Positions 13,501 to 24,412 of a stretch of 64,000 nt of DNA are shown here, piece after piece; the stretch's first letter is position 1, and every line of letters starts with the position of its first letter. The position numbers were made by a program, and so were the translations under genes. The stretch is taken from positions 558,001 through 622,000 of the forward strand of contig VSJF01000001.1 of assembly GCA_009739215.1 (NCBI GenBank), written 5' to 3'. The notes below the pieces were generated by a model. The model was not told where the DNA came from and did not search any database. It saw only the letters and a list, made by a program, of their open reading frames with translations. The stretch is from Floccularia luteovirens (Eukaryota > Basidiomycota > Agaricomycetes > Agaricales > Squamanitaceae).

Positions 13501-14197
13501 CCACCTCTCCACGTTACAGCCCTCAATCGCCATCGTTCAGCCCAACATCGCCGCGTTACTCGCCGACTAGCCCGTCATTCAGTCCTGCTTCACCTCGCTG
13601 TGAGTTTCCATCTGCTTGGTCTGATGCTCGCTTTTTACTGATCATTCTGTCATCCAGACTCTCCAAGCAAGTATTTTCTAGTTATATCTTGGGGAAAATA
13701 TCTAATCATTTTAATGCTCGCATTCTTTTCTTAACAGCTTGTAAGTATTTCACGAATATTAGGTATAACACATTAGTAATCATACTTCGCATAGCACCTG
13801 CCCATATGTCGCCCTCTTCTCCGAAATACTCTCCAACATCACCTATGGCTTCACCGTCGTCTCCAAAATATTGTATGTGTCTTTTCTGCTCTCCTAACCA
13901 CATATCCTAAAGCACAACCTCCAACAATAGCCCCTACATCACCAACATATTCTCCAGCCTGTAAGTTGCCATTGATGAACTTGTAAAATCTCACCTAATA
14001 CCCCCGCCAATCTAGCACCAGCATATTGTACGCACATGGTCATATTTTTATCAAAGTTTGACTGATAACTAATGCCATCGATAGCACCGGCTTCTCCTGC
14101 GTATAGCCCAACGTCGCCGCAATGGTCTCCTTCGAGCCCTGCGCAGAACGGGAGTACACGCAGCAGTGCCTATCAATCTAATCCGTCTTGGGATTAA
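7509..14197 (+). CDS. RPB1: RNA polymerase II largest subunit RPB1, heavily intron-split, one apparent +1 frameshift
   Basis: Largest catalytic subunit of nuclear RNA polymerase II. Exons place as 7509-7595, 7647-7845, 7907-7977, 8533-8778, 8827-9150, 9199-9445, 9504-9681, 9739-9818, 9869-9890, 9944-9991, 10040-10100, 10154-13599, 13659-13667, 13738-13740, 13795-13872, 13913-13960, 14016-14027 and 14085-14197. After dropping one surplus base they give 1756 residues, normal for RPB1. Visible are the clamp zinc site ([14 protein letters not shown]), the active-site loop [10 protein letters not shown], the bridge/trigger region ([17 protein letters not shown]) and a CTD of Y-S-P-T-S-P-x heptads ending NPSWD. 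The surplus G at 11051 separates LRGLT from PQEFFF. The gene is essential, so I infer a sequence error unless shown otherwise. The CTD tail is cut into tiny exons, including a GC-AG intron and a 3-nt exon. Confidence 0.97.
7978..8532 (+). other. Unusually long, GC-rich intron of RPB1
   Basis: This 555-nt intron lies between KLKADI and LDPNFADK; the neighbours are mostly about 50-60 nt. Donor GTGAGT, acceptor TTTTAAG. Its first 300 nt (about 7985-8290) are clearly richer in G, C and CpG than the flanking exons, so several long overlapping open frames occur on both strands. None resembles a known protein. It may be an inserted sequence or a regulatory intron. Confidence 0.75.
13600..14084 (+). 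other. Micro-exon tract splitting the RPB1 CTD
   Basis: Within 485 bp, six introns separate exons of 9 nt (13659-13667), 3 nt (13738-13740), 78 nt (13795-13872), 48 nt (13913-13960) and 12 nt (14016-14027). Every exon is in phase 1 and each carries heptad code. The 9-nt exon ends at a GC donor (GCAAGT at 13668). Joining it through the 3-nt exon CTT to CACCTGCC reads YSPTSPA, a perfect heptad. Using the nearby GT (13672) destroys the frame. The 3-nt exon could be skipped without a frame change, giving YSPTPA, so its use is an inference. Confidence 0.7.
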
Positions 14198-14676
14198 TCA
14201 AAGGTTAATCATGCTTTTCTTAACTCATCTCGTGGCGTCGTTACACATGCATATCTTATCTACCTTGTCTTTAAACATTATCATGTAGATTACCCATCAC
14301 AGCTACATACTTATTGATTGCTTTTGATAGATCCACAGTGGATCAGTTTGTTACACTTTTTCGTTTATGAGACTAAGAAAGCAGAAAAAGATGGTACGAG
14401 TGTGAGCAATCAATTACTAATTACAAATTCATACAGATGAAACATTACTTTTGGTATGCATCTTACACGGTCCGCAAAACACGAACGGAGAAATGCAAGA
14501 GCCACTATAAGTCCAAGGCGACAAAGATTCCATAATGATGCGACGCCTCCGCATGTGTGTCAGAACCTTACTCGGATGTACTAGTCCTAGCTTCCTTTTC
14601 CAATGAAGTTTTGGCACTCAAATGCCGCTTGACTTGTCTGCTCATTTTTTTCGCTCTTTTAGTTCCCTCCACCATC
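14198..14676. other. Intergenic region, RPB1 3' end to MFS transporter
   Basis: About 480 bp, AT-rich, with no gene I can support. It contains the RPB1 3' flank and the promoter of the next gene. A pyrimidine-rich run precedes the transporter start at 14677. Confidence 0.45.
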
Positions 14677-16283
14677 ATGGACCCCTCACCCTTACGGTCG
14701 ACCGCTATTGACTACCTTGGCCATATACCCTCTCCTGATGAATCAAATAAAGAGACATGGTTAGATTCAATTAGACCAGTCATCTCCACCCCACAACTCA
14801 GACAAAGGGAAGGGTCAATCAGATCACGACCTTTGCCTGCCCCAGTCTTGAACAATGTGGAAGACCCAGAGATGCGACTTCCTGATATTCCATCTTTAAT
14901 TATAGTCCTTGTTGGTGCTGCAATGTTCCAGGTCTGTCCCAATCAATTTCAGCGATCGATGACTTGGGACTAATCATACACAATCAGCTGTCGTTTTTCA
15001 TTGTAGTTTCCTCTGCTAGTGTTTACGCTGAGCACCTTGGGGGTTCTGCTACGTTCTCGGGTTTAACTATTGGAATCCCAACTGTATTCTCTGGCCTTGT
15101 CTTATTGGTCATGGCAAAATATGCCCATGGCAAGTATCCCTTCAATGTAAGCTGAAATGTTAAGTTGATAATTATCCCAAAACCAGGGCGGTATCGTGGA
15201 CCATTGCATATTTCTTATGCAGCGATGGTTTTAGGAAATGTCCTGCACGCACTGGCGTACAAAGCAAACTGGCTATACTTGATCCTTATTGGTCGAATGG
15301 TTGCCGGAGTCGGATTTACTTCATTCATGTTTAACCGAAAATATTGTTCAGATCCCAGAATAGTTGGTCTACGCCGCCGCACAACTTTAGCAGGCTGGAT
15401 CGTGGTTGGCCAGGCATTTGGTTTCTCAGCAGGTCCGTTCTTTGGTGGACTTTTGTACAAGATCGGATTCTCGAATGAGATCTTCAATGGTTATACGAGT
15501 CCTGGATGGATCATGGCCTGTATATGGGTAGCCTTCTGGATTGTTAGCGCATTCTTGTTCAAGGATGTCCCAGATGCACAACCAACGACTCATGAGCTTA
15601 CTTCGCGGAACGACTCAAGTGGAACATCGACTGCCGTAGAAGAAGAGTTAAGTTCTTCAGAAACAGTTAATGATCGAAACTCTCCGGACTACAGGTTGGA
15701 CGCACGGCAATGGGGCGTCATTATTTGCATGTGCTACTATTCCATGACATGCTTTTTCATCCTCGGTAGTTGGGAATCCAACATTCCTGTATACACTGCT
15801 GTCGCGTTGGGGTATACACCATTCAGTGCTGGTAATTTTATCGCATTGGGTGGTGTAACAACATTCCCGTTCCTATTCCTAAACGTCTGGTACGCTCGAC
15901 GTGTTCAAGACCGCGTTACCCTCGCGATTGGTGCGGGCCTCGGCCTTGCTGGGTTGTTGATCATGCTCGCACTGCTCCATACAGACAATGTGACTTTCGG
16001 GCCCTTCTACGTATGTTGGTTCCTGGTCGCCCTTGGTTACAATCTTGCCAGCACATGTACACTTAGCCTTCTCTCCAAGCAACTACCTGATGCATGGAAT
16101 GGGAGAGTCAGCATTGCCATCCAGTACAGCAATTATGCGGGGCGAGTCACTGGTGCTATCCTTGGAGGTGCTGGAGTGAAGATCGGTATGATGAATTATA
16201 TCGGGATTCAGATAGCAATTGTTGGACTAGGAGGGTTGATGCATCTCACTCTTTGGAGAGAAATGAAAGCAAAGACGGGATGA
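14677..16283 (+). CDS. Major facilitator superfamily transporter
   Basis: Exons 14677-14931, 14988-15129 and 15187-16283 give 497 residues. A long hydrophilic N-terminus (MDPSPLRSTAIDYLGHIPSP) is followed by hydrophobic helices: SLIIVLVGAAMFQLSFFIVV, FSGLVLLVMAKYAHG, ISYAAMVLGNVLHALAY, LYLILIGRMVAGVGF and ILGSWESNIPVYTAVALGYT onward. The loop GRYRGPL after helix 2-3 is the usual MFS G-x-x-x-R motif A region. The hydrophilic loop at about residues 270-315 is the central cytoplasmic loop. The second intron (15130-15186) must use a GC donor (GCAAGT), because the GT alternatives break the frame. Substrate unknown. Confidence 0.85.
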
Positions 16284-16612
16284 CGGAGCCAACCTGGGTA
16301 AAAGTTTAAACCTCTCGAGCGCTGCTTACCTATAGAGTCTGTTAATTGACTGATATCATAAAAGTCCCTTATCGTACAATGTTAATGGCCAGGAGCCATC
16401 AGAGAAGTTATAAAATAGAATAAGTAACTGGCAAATATGGAATGAATACATCTGTGTACCACGTATATTCCACAACATCATAATGCTGGGAAAAGGGATA
16501 GAGGTTTTTTGACCACTCTAAAAGAGAGTTGCAGCCAAACACAAATAAGTAGGGGATGGAATTCCATATACAGTGGACAACATTAGGCACATAAGTAATA
16601 CGAAGAATAAAA
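16284..16612. other. Convergent intergenic region
   Basis: About 330 bp between the 3' ends of the MFS gene (plus) and VPS35 (minus). AT-rich; it should hold both polyadenylation regions. No gene seen. Confidence 0.4.
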
Positions 16613-19600
16613 TCATCTCCCGATACCCATTTTCAGCAGAGCTCCGACGACATCAACATCGTCCCACCGGGGATCAATAACCGGATTATTGTCGGCTGCT
16701 GCATTTTTCCTTCGTTGAATGTAATACAATGTATTTTTGAAATGACGAATGATCATTTCTGGAGTTTGAACCCCTTCAATAAGTCCCGGAGGTGCTCTTT
16801 GAGAAGGGTGAACATCCGGGGAAGAGATATTATCAATGCTTGATGTAATCAACTCCACGAGACTATTGACAAATTTGGGTGCAACCTGGATAGTCCAGCC
16901 AGATGAGTATTAACAGTAGATTGGGTAGGCACTGTAGAAACTCACAGCAGGCGCCCCACGGTCTAGATAATATAGATAATGATCCAAGGTATCACAGTAG
17001 AGTTGTACAGTGACAATTTCTTCGATCGCGGAGTTAGCTATACGCAATGATTTCTGTAGGCATTCAAGAACGCGTTTGCTATCCTGGTGGGGGTACTAGA
17101 TGTTGAGAAAAGTTATTGTTAACTTTGATGTGAGAAGATCTAAAGACTAACTGCTTTGACTGTCCCTTCACTGCTTTCATCATCAGTGGGTGACTTCTCA
17201 GAGACTTCCTTCTTCTCCGCATCACCTTCAACTTCATTTGCAGGTACAGCCTCTTGCCACCATAGATGACTCGCCAATCCAACTGCAGTCGCTTGGTGGC
17301 TCTTCTTCAACAATTTTGCTCCATGCAAAGCAGCCTTGGTAATAAGGGTATCATAGTTATCGACGCCAAATACTTTTGCTCCTGCCAAAGTGCCAATGAT
17401 GAGAGTGATTGCTTGAAGTTGTGCTCTTGACTCTGAGATGTTATCTTCGTAAACACTGAACGCTTGAACATAAAAGTCGTAAGCAAGGTCTTCGAAGCCA
17501 CATTCGTCAGCCATCTGTGCAGAAAGTAGGAAAAGCCGTAACGCGATGGTTGGCGCTTCAACTTGACTTGCGAGGATTGATGTGAGTTGGCGAACAAACT
17601 TGAGGATTGCAGAAACTTTGGTTTGCCAGTCATTTTCCTGTAAGATAGATATAAACGGTTAATAACGTATCACTATGACAGTAGTATGACGCATACAACA
17701 TGTTCTCGTTTCTTGTATCTTCTGCACAGCTTTATTGAAGAGGTAATAAGAGCAGGGAATGTGAAGCGCATGCGATCACCTCCTAAATCGAAATGTTTAC
17801 GTGCAATTTGTAGGAGCTGTAAAATAGGTTCTCAAGTTCAGTGTTCCAACGTTTTGGGCCAGATTAATTTTCAACTTTACCTCGAACTGAACATCCAAAG
17901 ATTCTGCACGGAATAGATGTACCATCCTCGCTACCCAACCTTGCTCCTCTGCTGTTTCTTCACGTTCCACAAGATATGGACCCTGTCTCCTGACATCCCT
18001 CACACCAGCCTGCTGACCATTGAGGGAAGGAGTAGATGCAGAATCTGATTGATCTCTGATCAGCACGTGGCAAAGTTCAAGAACACCATGAACGTCCTCG
18101 GGTGCTTCAACGATTGTCTCGTTTTTGAGCACGGAGGAAATAATAGAGTGGGCAATTGACCTCCGCGTGGAAAAGAGTTGCTTTGACAACAAAGGTGCAT
18201 AATTCGGGATGGCAAGTAGAGTAAGCACGGATTGATAGGAATTAATTGGGGCAACGAGTAGTGCGGACAGATTCGCTGAGGTCTGTTGTGTGTGGAGGTC
18301 CGGGCTAAGATACGGTAAGTATCATAATATACAAGAGAAAATGGAGTTTCACCTGTCTGCGAATTCTTGTATCTTGTTTGCGGCAAAACCTAATACCTGG
18401 TCGACATACTCAAGCCTATCCGGATAACAACTAAGTGACAAGTTTGTGAGAGAAACAAAAAGAGCGGTGATGTCTTGAATGGAAAGGTCGGGGCGGGCCT
18501 AAATTGAGTCATGTTGGTCAATACTTTTGTAAGTTGTATGAACGATATATATACCTTGATGAGTTCAACCACCTGCTTCCAGAAAACCTCAAATAGTTGA
18601 ACATCTTCTGGAATACCCCTGAATTTGCGCATGGGCAATCCTTCCTTGTCTTTGCCTTTCCCTAATTTCTCGTCCAGCGAATTCGGGCTCTCATCAACTA
18701 CGGATTTTTCTGATTTCTCAGTGTCGGTACTGGTCCTTGGAGAATGTGGAGATTGTGGAGCACCCCAAGCGTTGGTTTCGGAAGTTGGTGATGTTGGTGA
18801 TGTCGCATTGTACGGAGCACTTTCTTTTGCCCTTGACTTCTGCAACTTGACCTTTTCTGCCAGCCGGCGCGCTGCAGCCTCCTCCTGTCGCTTCGTTTCT
18901 TCTGGATCCTCATTCTCAGCTTCGCGAGCAGCGTATGTTGCAAGACGGTCTATTAGAGCTATCACAATCTGCTTGATGTTAACTTTAGGATGTAGCTGTG
19001 CTGTAGCGGAAAGGAATGGGCCTAGTGTGTGCAAATGGAATTCATCTGTGAAAACCTGTTCGGGAGCGTTAATTGGGTTAAAGTCACATCATATGTTACA
19101 TACTTGGATCACTACTTCCATCAGGTACTCTTGTGCTATAACGTCTTTGCAGCTGACCACTTGCTCTAGAATACTTGGCAAGATTGCACGTTGATACATT
19201 TCCAAATCTACACCATCCAGTTGACTCAACCGGACTAGGTTTGTACCGACAAGTATACGAAGTTCGCGTCGCTCCATTTCACGTTTCTCGCGGTCTCGTG
19301 AATGACCTTGGTGTTGCAACCGGACCCAAAGTTTGTTCATTTCAATGAAATTGGTGAGTACGAAGGATATCGAGTCTTGCAGATTTCCAGCCGGTCTATT
19401 GTTAAGTAAAGAATGTCAGTTCTATGACACCTTGAATCAGGAATGAAAATACCCTGGTTCAGACCCAATTGGAAGATGATCCCTGGTTTGGCCACTCAAG
19501 TAATGACGTAGAAATAAACCTCTGATAGGATGAAGCACACCGCGCGACATCTCCATCATATCCTTCATTACCTCCTTGACGGGTGCATCTGGAATAGACA

Positions 19601-20057
19601 TGTATACTGAACCAACAGTTATCATGAGATACAGGCGCGGGATAATGTTGCCGGCATATTGAACCAGTTCGTACAAATCCGCAAGATGATGTCGAGACTG
19701 GGTATGTGCCTCATACAGGTAGTTGGAAAGATGTCGCAACGCGTCAAAAACAGCCATATCTAGCACAGAATTAGTAAAGAGATATGGGATTGGGGCAGCG
19801 ACGAACAAAGTTCATAATACTGCTTTGGAGAAAGTGATGACGTCCGAAGTTCCGCAAGCATTAGACTAGCGCTTTTGAGTGCATCCATGAGTTGATCCAG
19901 CTCCTTTTGAATTGTCAGAAAGTAATCAGTACTTTGGATAGAAATTCAATATTTGCTTCATACGTACAAGATGCCGCTTCATTTGTTGCACCTGAACTTT
20001 GACAGTGTTCAAGGCTTCGCTGAGAAGCTTGCCCTCTTCAACGACGGGAAGCGCCAT
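16613..20057 (-). CDS. VPS35: Retromer subunit VPS35
   Basis: Core scaffold of retromer, which retrieves cargo receptors from endosomes to the Golgi; it binds VPS26 and VPS29. The start at 20057 reads [20 protein letters not shown]. The diagnostic N-terminal block [22 protein letters not shown] spans an intron. Then come [33 protein letters not shown] and [16 protein letters not shown] long alpha-solenoid follows, with a low-complexity Ser/Pro insert (about 18690-18830, TSPTSPTSE) that is variable in fungi. The C-terminus ends [12 protein letters not shown]...GIGR with the stop at 16613-16615. About ten exons with short introns. Its start lies about 310 bp from the tRNA gene. Confidence 0.95.
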
Positions 20058-20370
20058 TGCAGTTATGTCGGTTACTCCACCAGTCTCGGTGGATTGGAAA
20101 TGAAGGGTTAAGACTGTCGGACTGGACAGATACTAAGTTTACTCTGAGGACGAAGTCTGTTTGGCTATACTTTGGTCATCGCTATCATTACATAAGTTAG
20201 TCGTCTCACTCTCCATAGCTGTGAACCGCAGCAATAAAACTCTTTTACACATATTTTCTAATACAAGTTGATTTATATTTCGTTGTTAACAGTACACTCT
20301 CTACAGCATCTCTATCTACGTGTTCAAGAAGTCATCATATTTACTGGCCACTCAGTAATCCGTCATCGTA

Positions 20371-20451
20371 GGCGCTATAGTGTAGTGGTTATCACTCGAG
20401 ATTCTGATCAGGTGAATTCTCGAAACCCAGGTTCGATCCCTGGTAGCGCCT
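20371..20451 (+). tRNA. tRNA-Gln (anticodon CUG) with a 9-nt intron
   Basis: Acceptor stem GGCGCTA pairs with TAGCGCC (20444-20450). The D-arm TAGTGTAGTGGTTATCAC is the typical fungal tRNA-Gln A-box region. The anticodon stem CGAGA/TCTCG encloses loop TTCTGA...T with anticodon CTG at 20404-20406. The T-arm is CCAGG-TTCGATC-CCTGG and base 20451 is the discriminator. Nine bases (20408-20416, TCAGGTGAA) lie between positions 37 and 38, the canonical tRNA intron site. Removing them gives the normal 72-nt tRNA. Confidence 0.95.
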
Positions 20452-20476
20452 CTCATAAGTTTTTTGAAATCTGAGA

Positions 20477-22111
20477 TCATGGTTTTTCATCCCTGCCTAT
20501 ATAACACCCCAAGCTAGGACTCCAGATATACTCGTGGCGTAATATTTGGCCCAGTACTTCATATGCCCTGACATCTGCAAAAGGTACACCTGTGCGCGGG
20601 TCAAAATACAGCGCTTCCTTTCCCGTTATAGGGCATATTTGTTTTGGACGGGCTAGATAGTCGCATTATATGGTGGTGTCATCATTCAATGGGCAGAAAT
20701 ACTTACTCCAAGGCCTTCCCTTTCCGGTATAAACTTTTAATTCATCCCATTGAACATGGTCACCAAACATCGCCTCCATAGTATCAACCCAGCGGGGCTT
20801 GGGTATACCGTCGAATTGTCCGAACTCGTGAACAAGGTAGTTCCTTGTAATTGTCTCCTTTGTGGTCTCTTCTGGAACTGTTGGTTCTATCGACTGTAGT
20901 TCAGACTGTTCATTTAGTGAGACATTTCCATTTATATTATGCGTCATTTTGTGTTGCGGTTCGCTCTGTGGTGTTGACTGTAGAGGGTTGACTTGAACTG
21001 CCGCTTGCAAGGGTTGGGAAACCTCAGGCTTGAGGTGGTCCGGGTTATTTGGTGGCCCCATATCAGTTGTAGGTTGGGAAATGGACTGAAACGTTTGCTG
21101 AGACAGGTGGCTGGGTGGTGGTGGCAAGCTTGGAGGCTTCACTACTACCGTCTCTGCCTTGCTAACCCAGCGTAGAAGAGGTCCTTCAACCGCAGCCCTA
21201 ACTACATGCGCTCTTCTACGCTTCTCTTCTTCAAGTTTAAGATAATCTCGATGTTCGACAATATTACCTTCTTCATTGTCCAGCGCTTTCGCAATAAGCT
21301 CCATTTGGGCAAATGTACGGGTGGTGATTTTATTTTTCTTCGGCGCAGCTGCCTGTATTCACAGTACATAAGAACAAAATGCTGACGATAACAAGGGCCA
21401 ACCTTCTTTTGTTCTGATTGTTTAAGCCTAGATACTGTAGCAGAGGTATTTTGAATAGTATGTTTTCGTTCACTATGCCTCTGCTTTCTTGGACTGCTAG
21501 AAGACTTGTTGACTCCAATAATCTCACCCGTTTCTGCATTGACTACTGCTCCCAAAGAAACGCGCCTTTTAGACTTCACTTTGGGCTTGCTCTCCACTAC
21601 ATCCTGTGGATTAAATGTCATTTTGTTCTTTGCATGCGCAGCCGCTGTAATCTTCTCCAGGCGTGAGCGAGCAGCCTAAAACAAATCGACATTATTTCCA
21701 AAAAGTGATAATAGGTGTGCACACTTTTCTAGCCTTCCTTTCTTCCATCTCCACCGCTTGTTCTCCAGTTATCGTGTCTCCTTCAGGACCTTCTTCTTCG
21801 GTACTTTCAAAGTCGGACTCGAAGACATCTTCCTCGTCTGTATATACCATACATCACAAGTTGCAATCGTGGAATACAGCCTACAAAGCTACCTTTCAGC
21901 TCCGTGAAGTCGTTGTCATCATCAAGTTCCCTGGCTGTTTCATCTAGTGCCATTTCAGCCAACGCGGCTGCCATACTGTACACAAATTTAGTATGACATC
22001 GGAGTCCGAGACTTATTCCTACCGATTCCCCGCGGTACTTCGCTTCGAACGCCTTGTGGCCAGCAACTCTGGTTCTCCCATTGCGACATCTGCCATGTTG
22101 GAAGAGGTCAT
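20477..22111 (-). CDS. YL1/Vps72-type subunit (Swc2) of the SWR1 chromatin remodeller
   Basis: Histone H2A.Z chaperone subunit of SWR1. An acidic N-terminus (ALAEMALDETARELDDDNDF; EEDVFESDFESTEEEGPEG) would bind H2A.Z-H2B. A basic YL1 domain follows (ARSRLEKITAAAHAKNKMTF, KRRVSLGAVVNAETGEIIG, TTRTFAQMELIAKALDNEEGN). The C-terminal YL1_C motif reads RPKQICPITGKEALYFDPRTG then PFADVRAYEVL, ending GRDEKP with the stop at 20477-20479. Five or more short introns; the last joins GRPW-T-RPKQ through donor GTAAGT. I prefer the start at 22111 (MTSSNMADVAMGEP) because its context GCACCATGA is good; 22096 (MADVAMGEP) is the alternative. It is head-to-head with the mitochondrial ribosomal protein gene. 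Confidence 0.92.
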
Positions 22112-22269
22112 GGTGCCAAGCGATGATTATTCAAAGTAATATTTGAGGTTGCGAGACCAAGTACTATGATGGTGATAGTCCCACGGTTGCATCCTCCGAA
22201 ATAAACAAGAAGAAACATCCGAAAAAAAGTGCTGGGCCCTTGCCAGACAATTTGCATCCGACAACGGTG

Positions 22270-22896
22270 ATGGTTCGCAAGGCCAAACTATACACCGAGG
22301 GCTCTTCTCATCTCTCAAAGGTTTTAGCCCATCTCAATGAGGAACCAAAACTCAAATTATCTGGGCTGAAGAGCCTCAAACTCTCACTCGCGTTTCGGAA
22401 TGATCATTTTGGTGCCCGGCAAGAATTAAATTCGGGTTTCTCTAATTGAAATGATGAACTAATGCTGCCTCAATTGTAGTCATTTTGTGAAAGAAGATCT
22501 CCCCCGTATACGATACGCGAATCCAACGCTTGACATACAAGTCGAAAAAGTGAAGAAAACACCAAGTGAAATATGGAGACCGGAAATGGAACTTCAATTT
22601 GGTGTGTGTTGCTCAATTCTGAACATGTATTATTGTCTCTTATAATATACTCAGCGGATGGCAAACATCAAATTATTGACATGCATGAGAAGTGGTCTAC
22701 TTCAATATTAAAGGAACTCATGGAAGTCGCTGGTGGCAATGCGTGGAGAAGAGTTAAGGCTGAGAGACAAGCTGCTGGACTCCCATTAGTCGCCGGGGAA
22801 GAGAACGAGCGCAAAGTTGTACGAAGGATAACAATACCCCCTCCATCATTGAAAGATTTCCGTGCTTCATCGGGCTCAACCGCACATGAAGCTTAA
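22270..22896 (+). CDS. Mitochondrial ribosomal protein with L51/S25/CI-B8 thioredoxin-like domain (mL61/Mrp49-like)
   Basis: Exons 22270-22418, 22480-22601 and 22655-22896. The core LSGLKSLKLSLAFRNDHFGA, then R-HFVKEDLPRIRYANP, is the L51/S25/CI-B8 fold used by several mitoribosomal subunits. The C-terminal part (ADGKHQIIDMHEKWSTSILK) follows. The first intron (22419-22479) only works with a GC donor (GCAAGA): it restores the conserved Arg-His, and no GT site gives the frame. The start is uncertain. MVRKAKLYTEGSS at 22270 is the nearest in-frame ATG. An upstream exon from 22110 (MVPSDDYS, donor GTAATA) would also join in frame and would make its ATG overlap that of YL1. Confidence 0.82.
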
Positions 22897-23056
22897 AATT
22901 AGTGGTTAAATTGCTCCACATTGGGAGATTCCGGTATCAAAAACTCGACATGCACATGACTATGTTGTTCGAAACATCAATTTGAGGGCTCTACAGCTGA
23001 ATATTATTAATTGACGCTATTACAACTTATAGTAACTTAGATTATAGCCCACAAGA

Positions 23057-24197
23057 TCATGTGGCATACTGTCCTGCAAAGTAAACTATAAACCCTATCC
23101 CAACAACTAGCCCAGCTAGATCATCGAGGAACAGATGGCCCATTTGCATGTATTTCAAGAAGTTGATAATGATCGACTGGAACTGTGGTGGAAGCTGAGG
23201 TAATACCAGCGACATTATAGTCGACGGTTGAACAGTATCCTGAACAGAAAATTAGAATATACCTTCCGAACAGATACAGAAAAATCTCACAAAGCCCGAA
23301 AATATGCGCAATGAGTGTAGCACGAGCTGGGCTGTTGTAAATGCCCAAAAAAATGGCTGTATAATGATAAGTCAAAACTGTAAACAGAGTGTGTATGGAC
23401 GACACATACCACCATTTGAACAAGAGGCCGTAATTCTGGTATACGTACCTCTCCTTCCTTCAGTGGGTTTCTGAAGTTTAACCCAGCCCACCGATAGAAT
23501 ATCCCAGTATCATCCCCGTATACATGAGGCTCCTTCCATATAACGAAATATGCCAGAAGGCACCACATCACTGCAATATGCAGTAGGGGCATAGCTTTTT
23601 GAAGACGTACAGAAGCTTTGCTCAAGGGAACTTTTTCTTGCGTATGTAGATTTGGTGCTTTCTGTGGCCCCGGAGGGAAAAGCATGGCGGCAAAGGGGTT
23701 ATCGAGAGGAGCTAATCTGGCATCGATTGGAGCTGAGGGGTCTCCCAAAGGTGATTGAGGTAAAGGTTCCTGTGGAGTCCCCATACCACCCATCAGGGCT
23801 CGCATGAATTGCTGTTGTTGTTCTGCAGACCACACAGAAGGATCTGGCATGGCACCAGCTCCAAGGCCTGCAGATTCAAAAGGATTCCTAGATGGCGAAG
23901 GTGATGCGGAAGTTCGAGCAGCGCGTGGAGAGGGTGAAGGGGATGGACGATCCGGAGTGGGCATATCACTACTTTCATCACCCAGGAAAATTACGAGAAG
24001 CAGAGAAAGTTGAAGAATCTTAGAATATAATAGAAAATAATGAGTTCAAATACATGCAAAAAATTGTCAGGCGTACCGTCAGTCATATATGCTGGGGCAT
24101 CTTCACCGCGTGCTGAGGAGGTAAGTTTTGCCAGACGGTCACCTTTCCTGCCGAGGATAGCTTTGCGCCTTGCTTCTGCGCGTGCGGTAGCCGCCAT
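23057..24197 (-). CDS. GET2-like receptor subunit for tail-anchored protein insertion
   Basis: Endoplasmic reticulum membrane receptor that, with Get1, docks the Get3-client complex. The start at 24197 reads MAATARAEARRKAILGRKGD; the basic N-terminal helix is the Get3-binding element. A Pro/Ser-rich linker follows (MPTPDRPSPSPSP). Three membrane helices come next: MPLLHIAVMWCLLAYFVIW, FFWAFTTAQLVLHSLRIFSG and DDLAGLVVGIGFIVYFAG. It ends QYAT with the stop at 23057-23059. The first intron (about 23990-24060) is hard to place. The only GT-AG solution that keeps FLGDESSD is 35 nt long; a phase-1 donor at GTACGC gives no usable acceptor. Confidence 0.85.
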
Positions 24198-24412
24198 GGT
24201 AAAGATGGAGTATGTGGTCAAGACGTGGCACGACAACGTACACGACGAACGGATTCGATGTTTGTCAACAGCTATAGAAACAAACAATTGCTGTCACTGG
24301 ACTGGTTAACTGCAGTTATTACGTAAATATAAACCAGGAGCAGCTTCTCGAAGCAAACTATGGTCATGAGCCAGTCGGTAATATATTATCTCCATTGTTT
24401 CCCCACAACGTT

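Noticed and set aside
18625..19194. 189-codon plus-strand open frame antisense to VPS35
   Set aside because: Shadow of the conserved VPS35 coding strand; no family resemblance.
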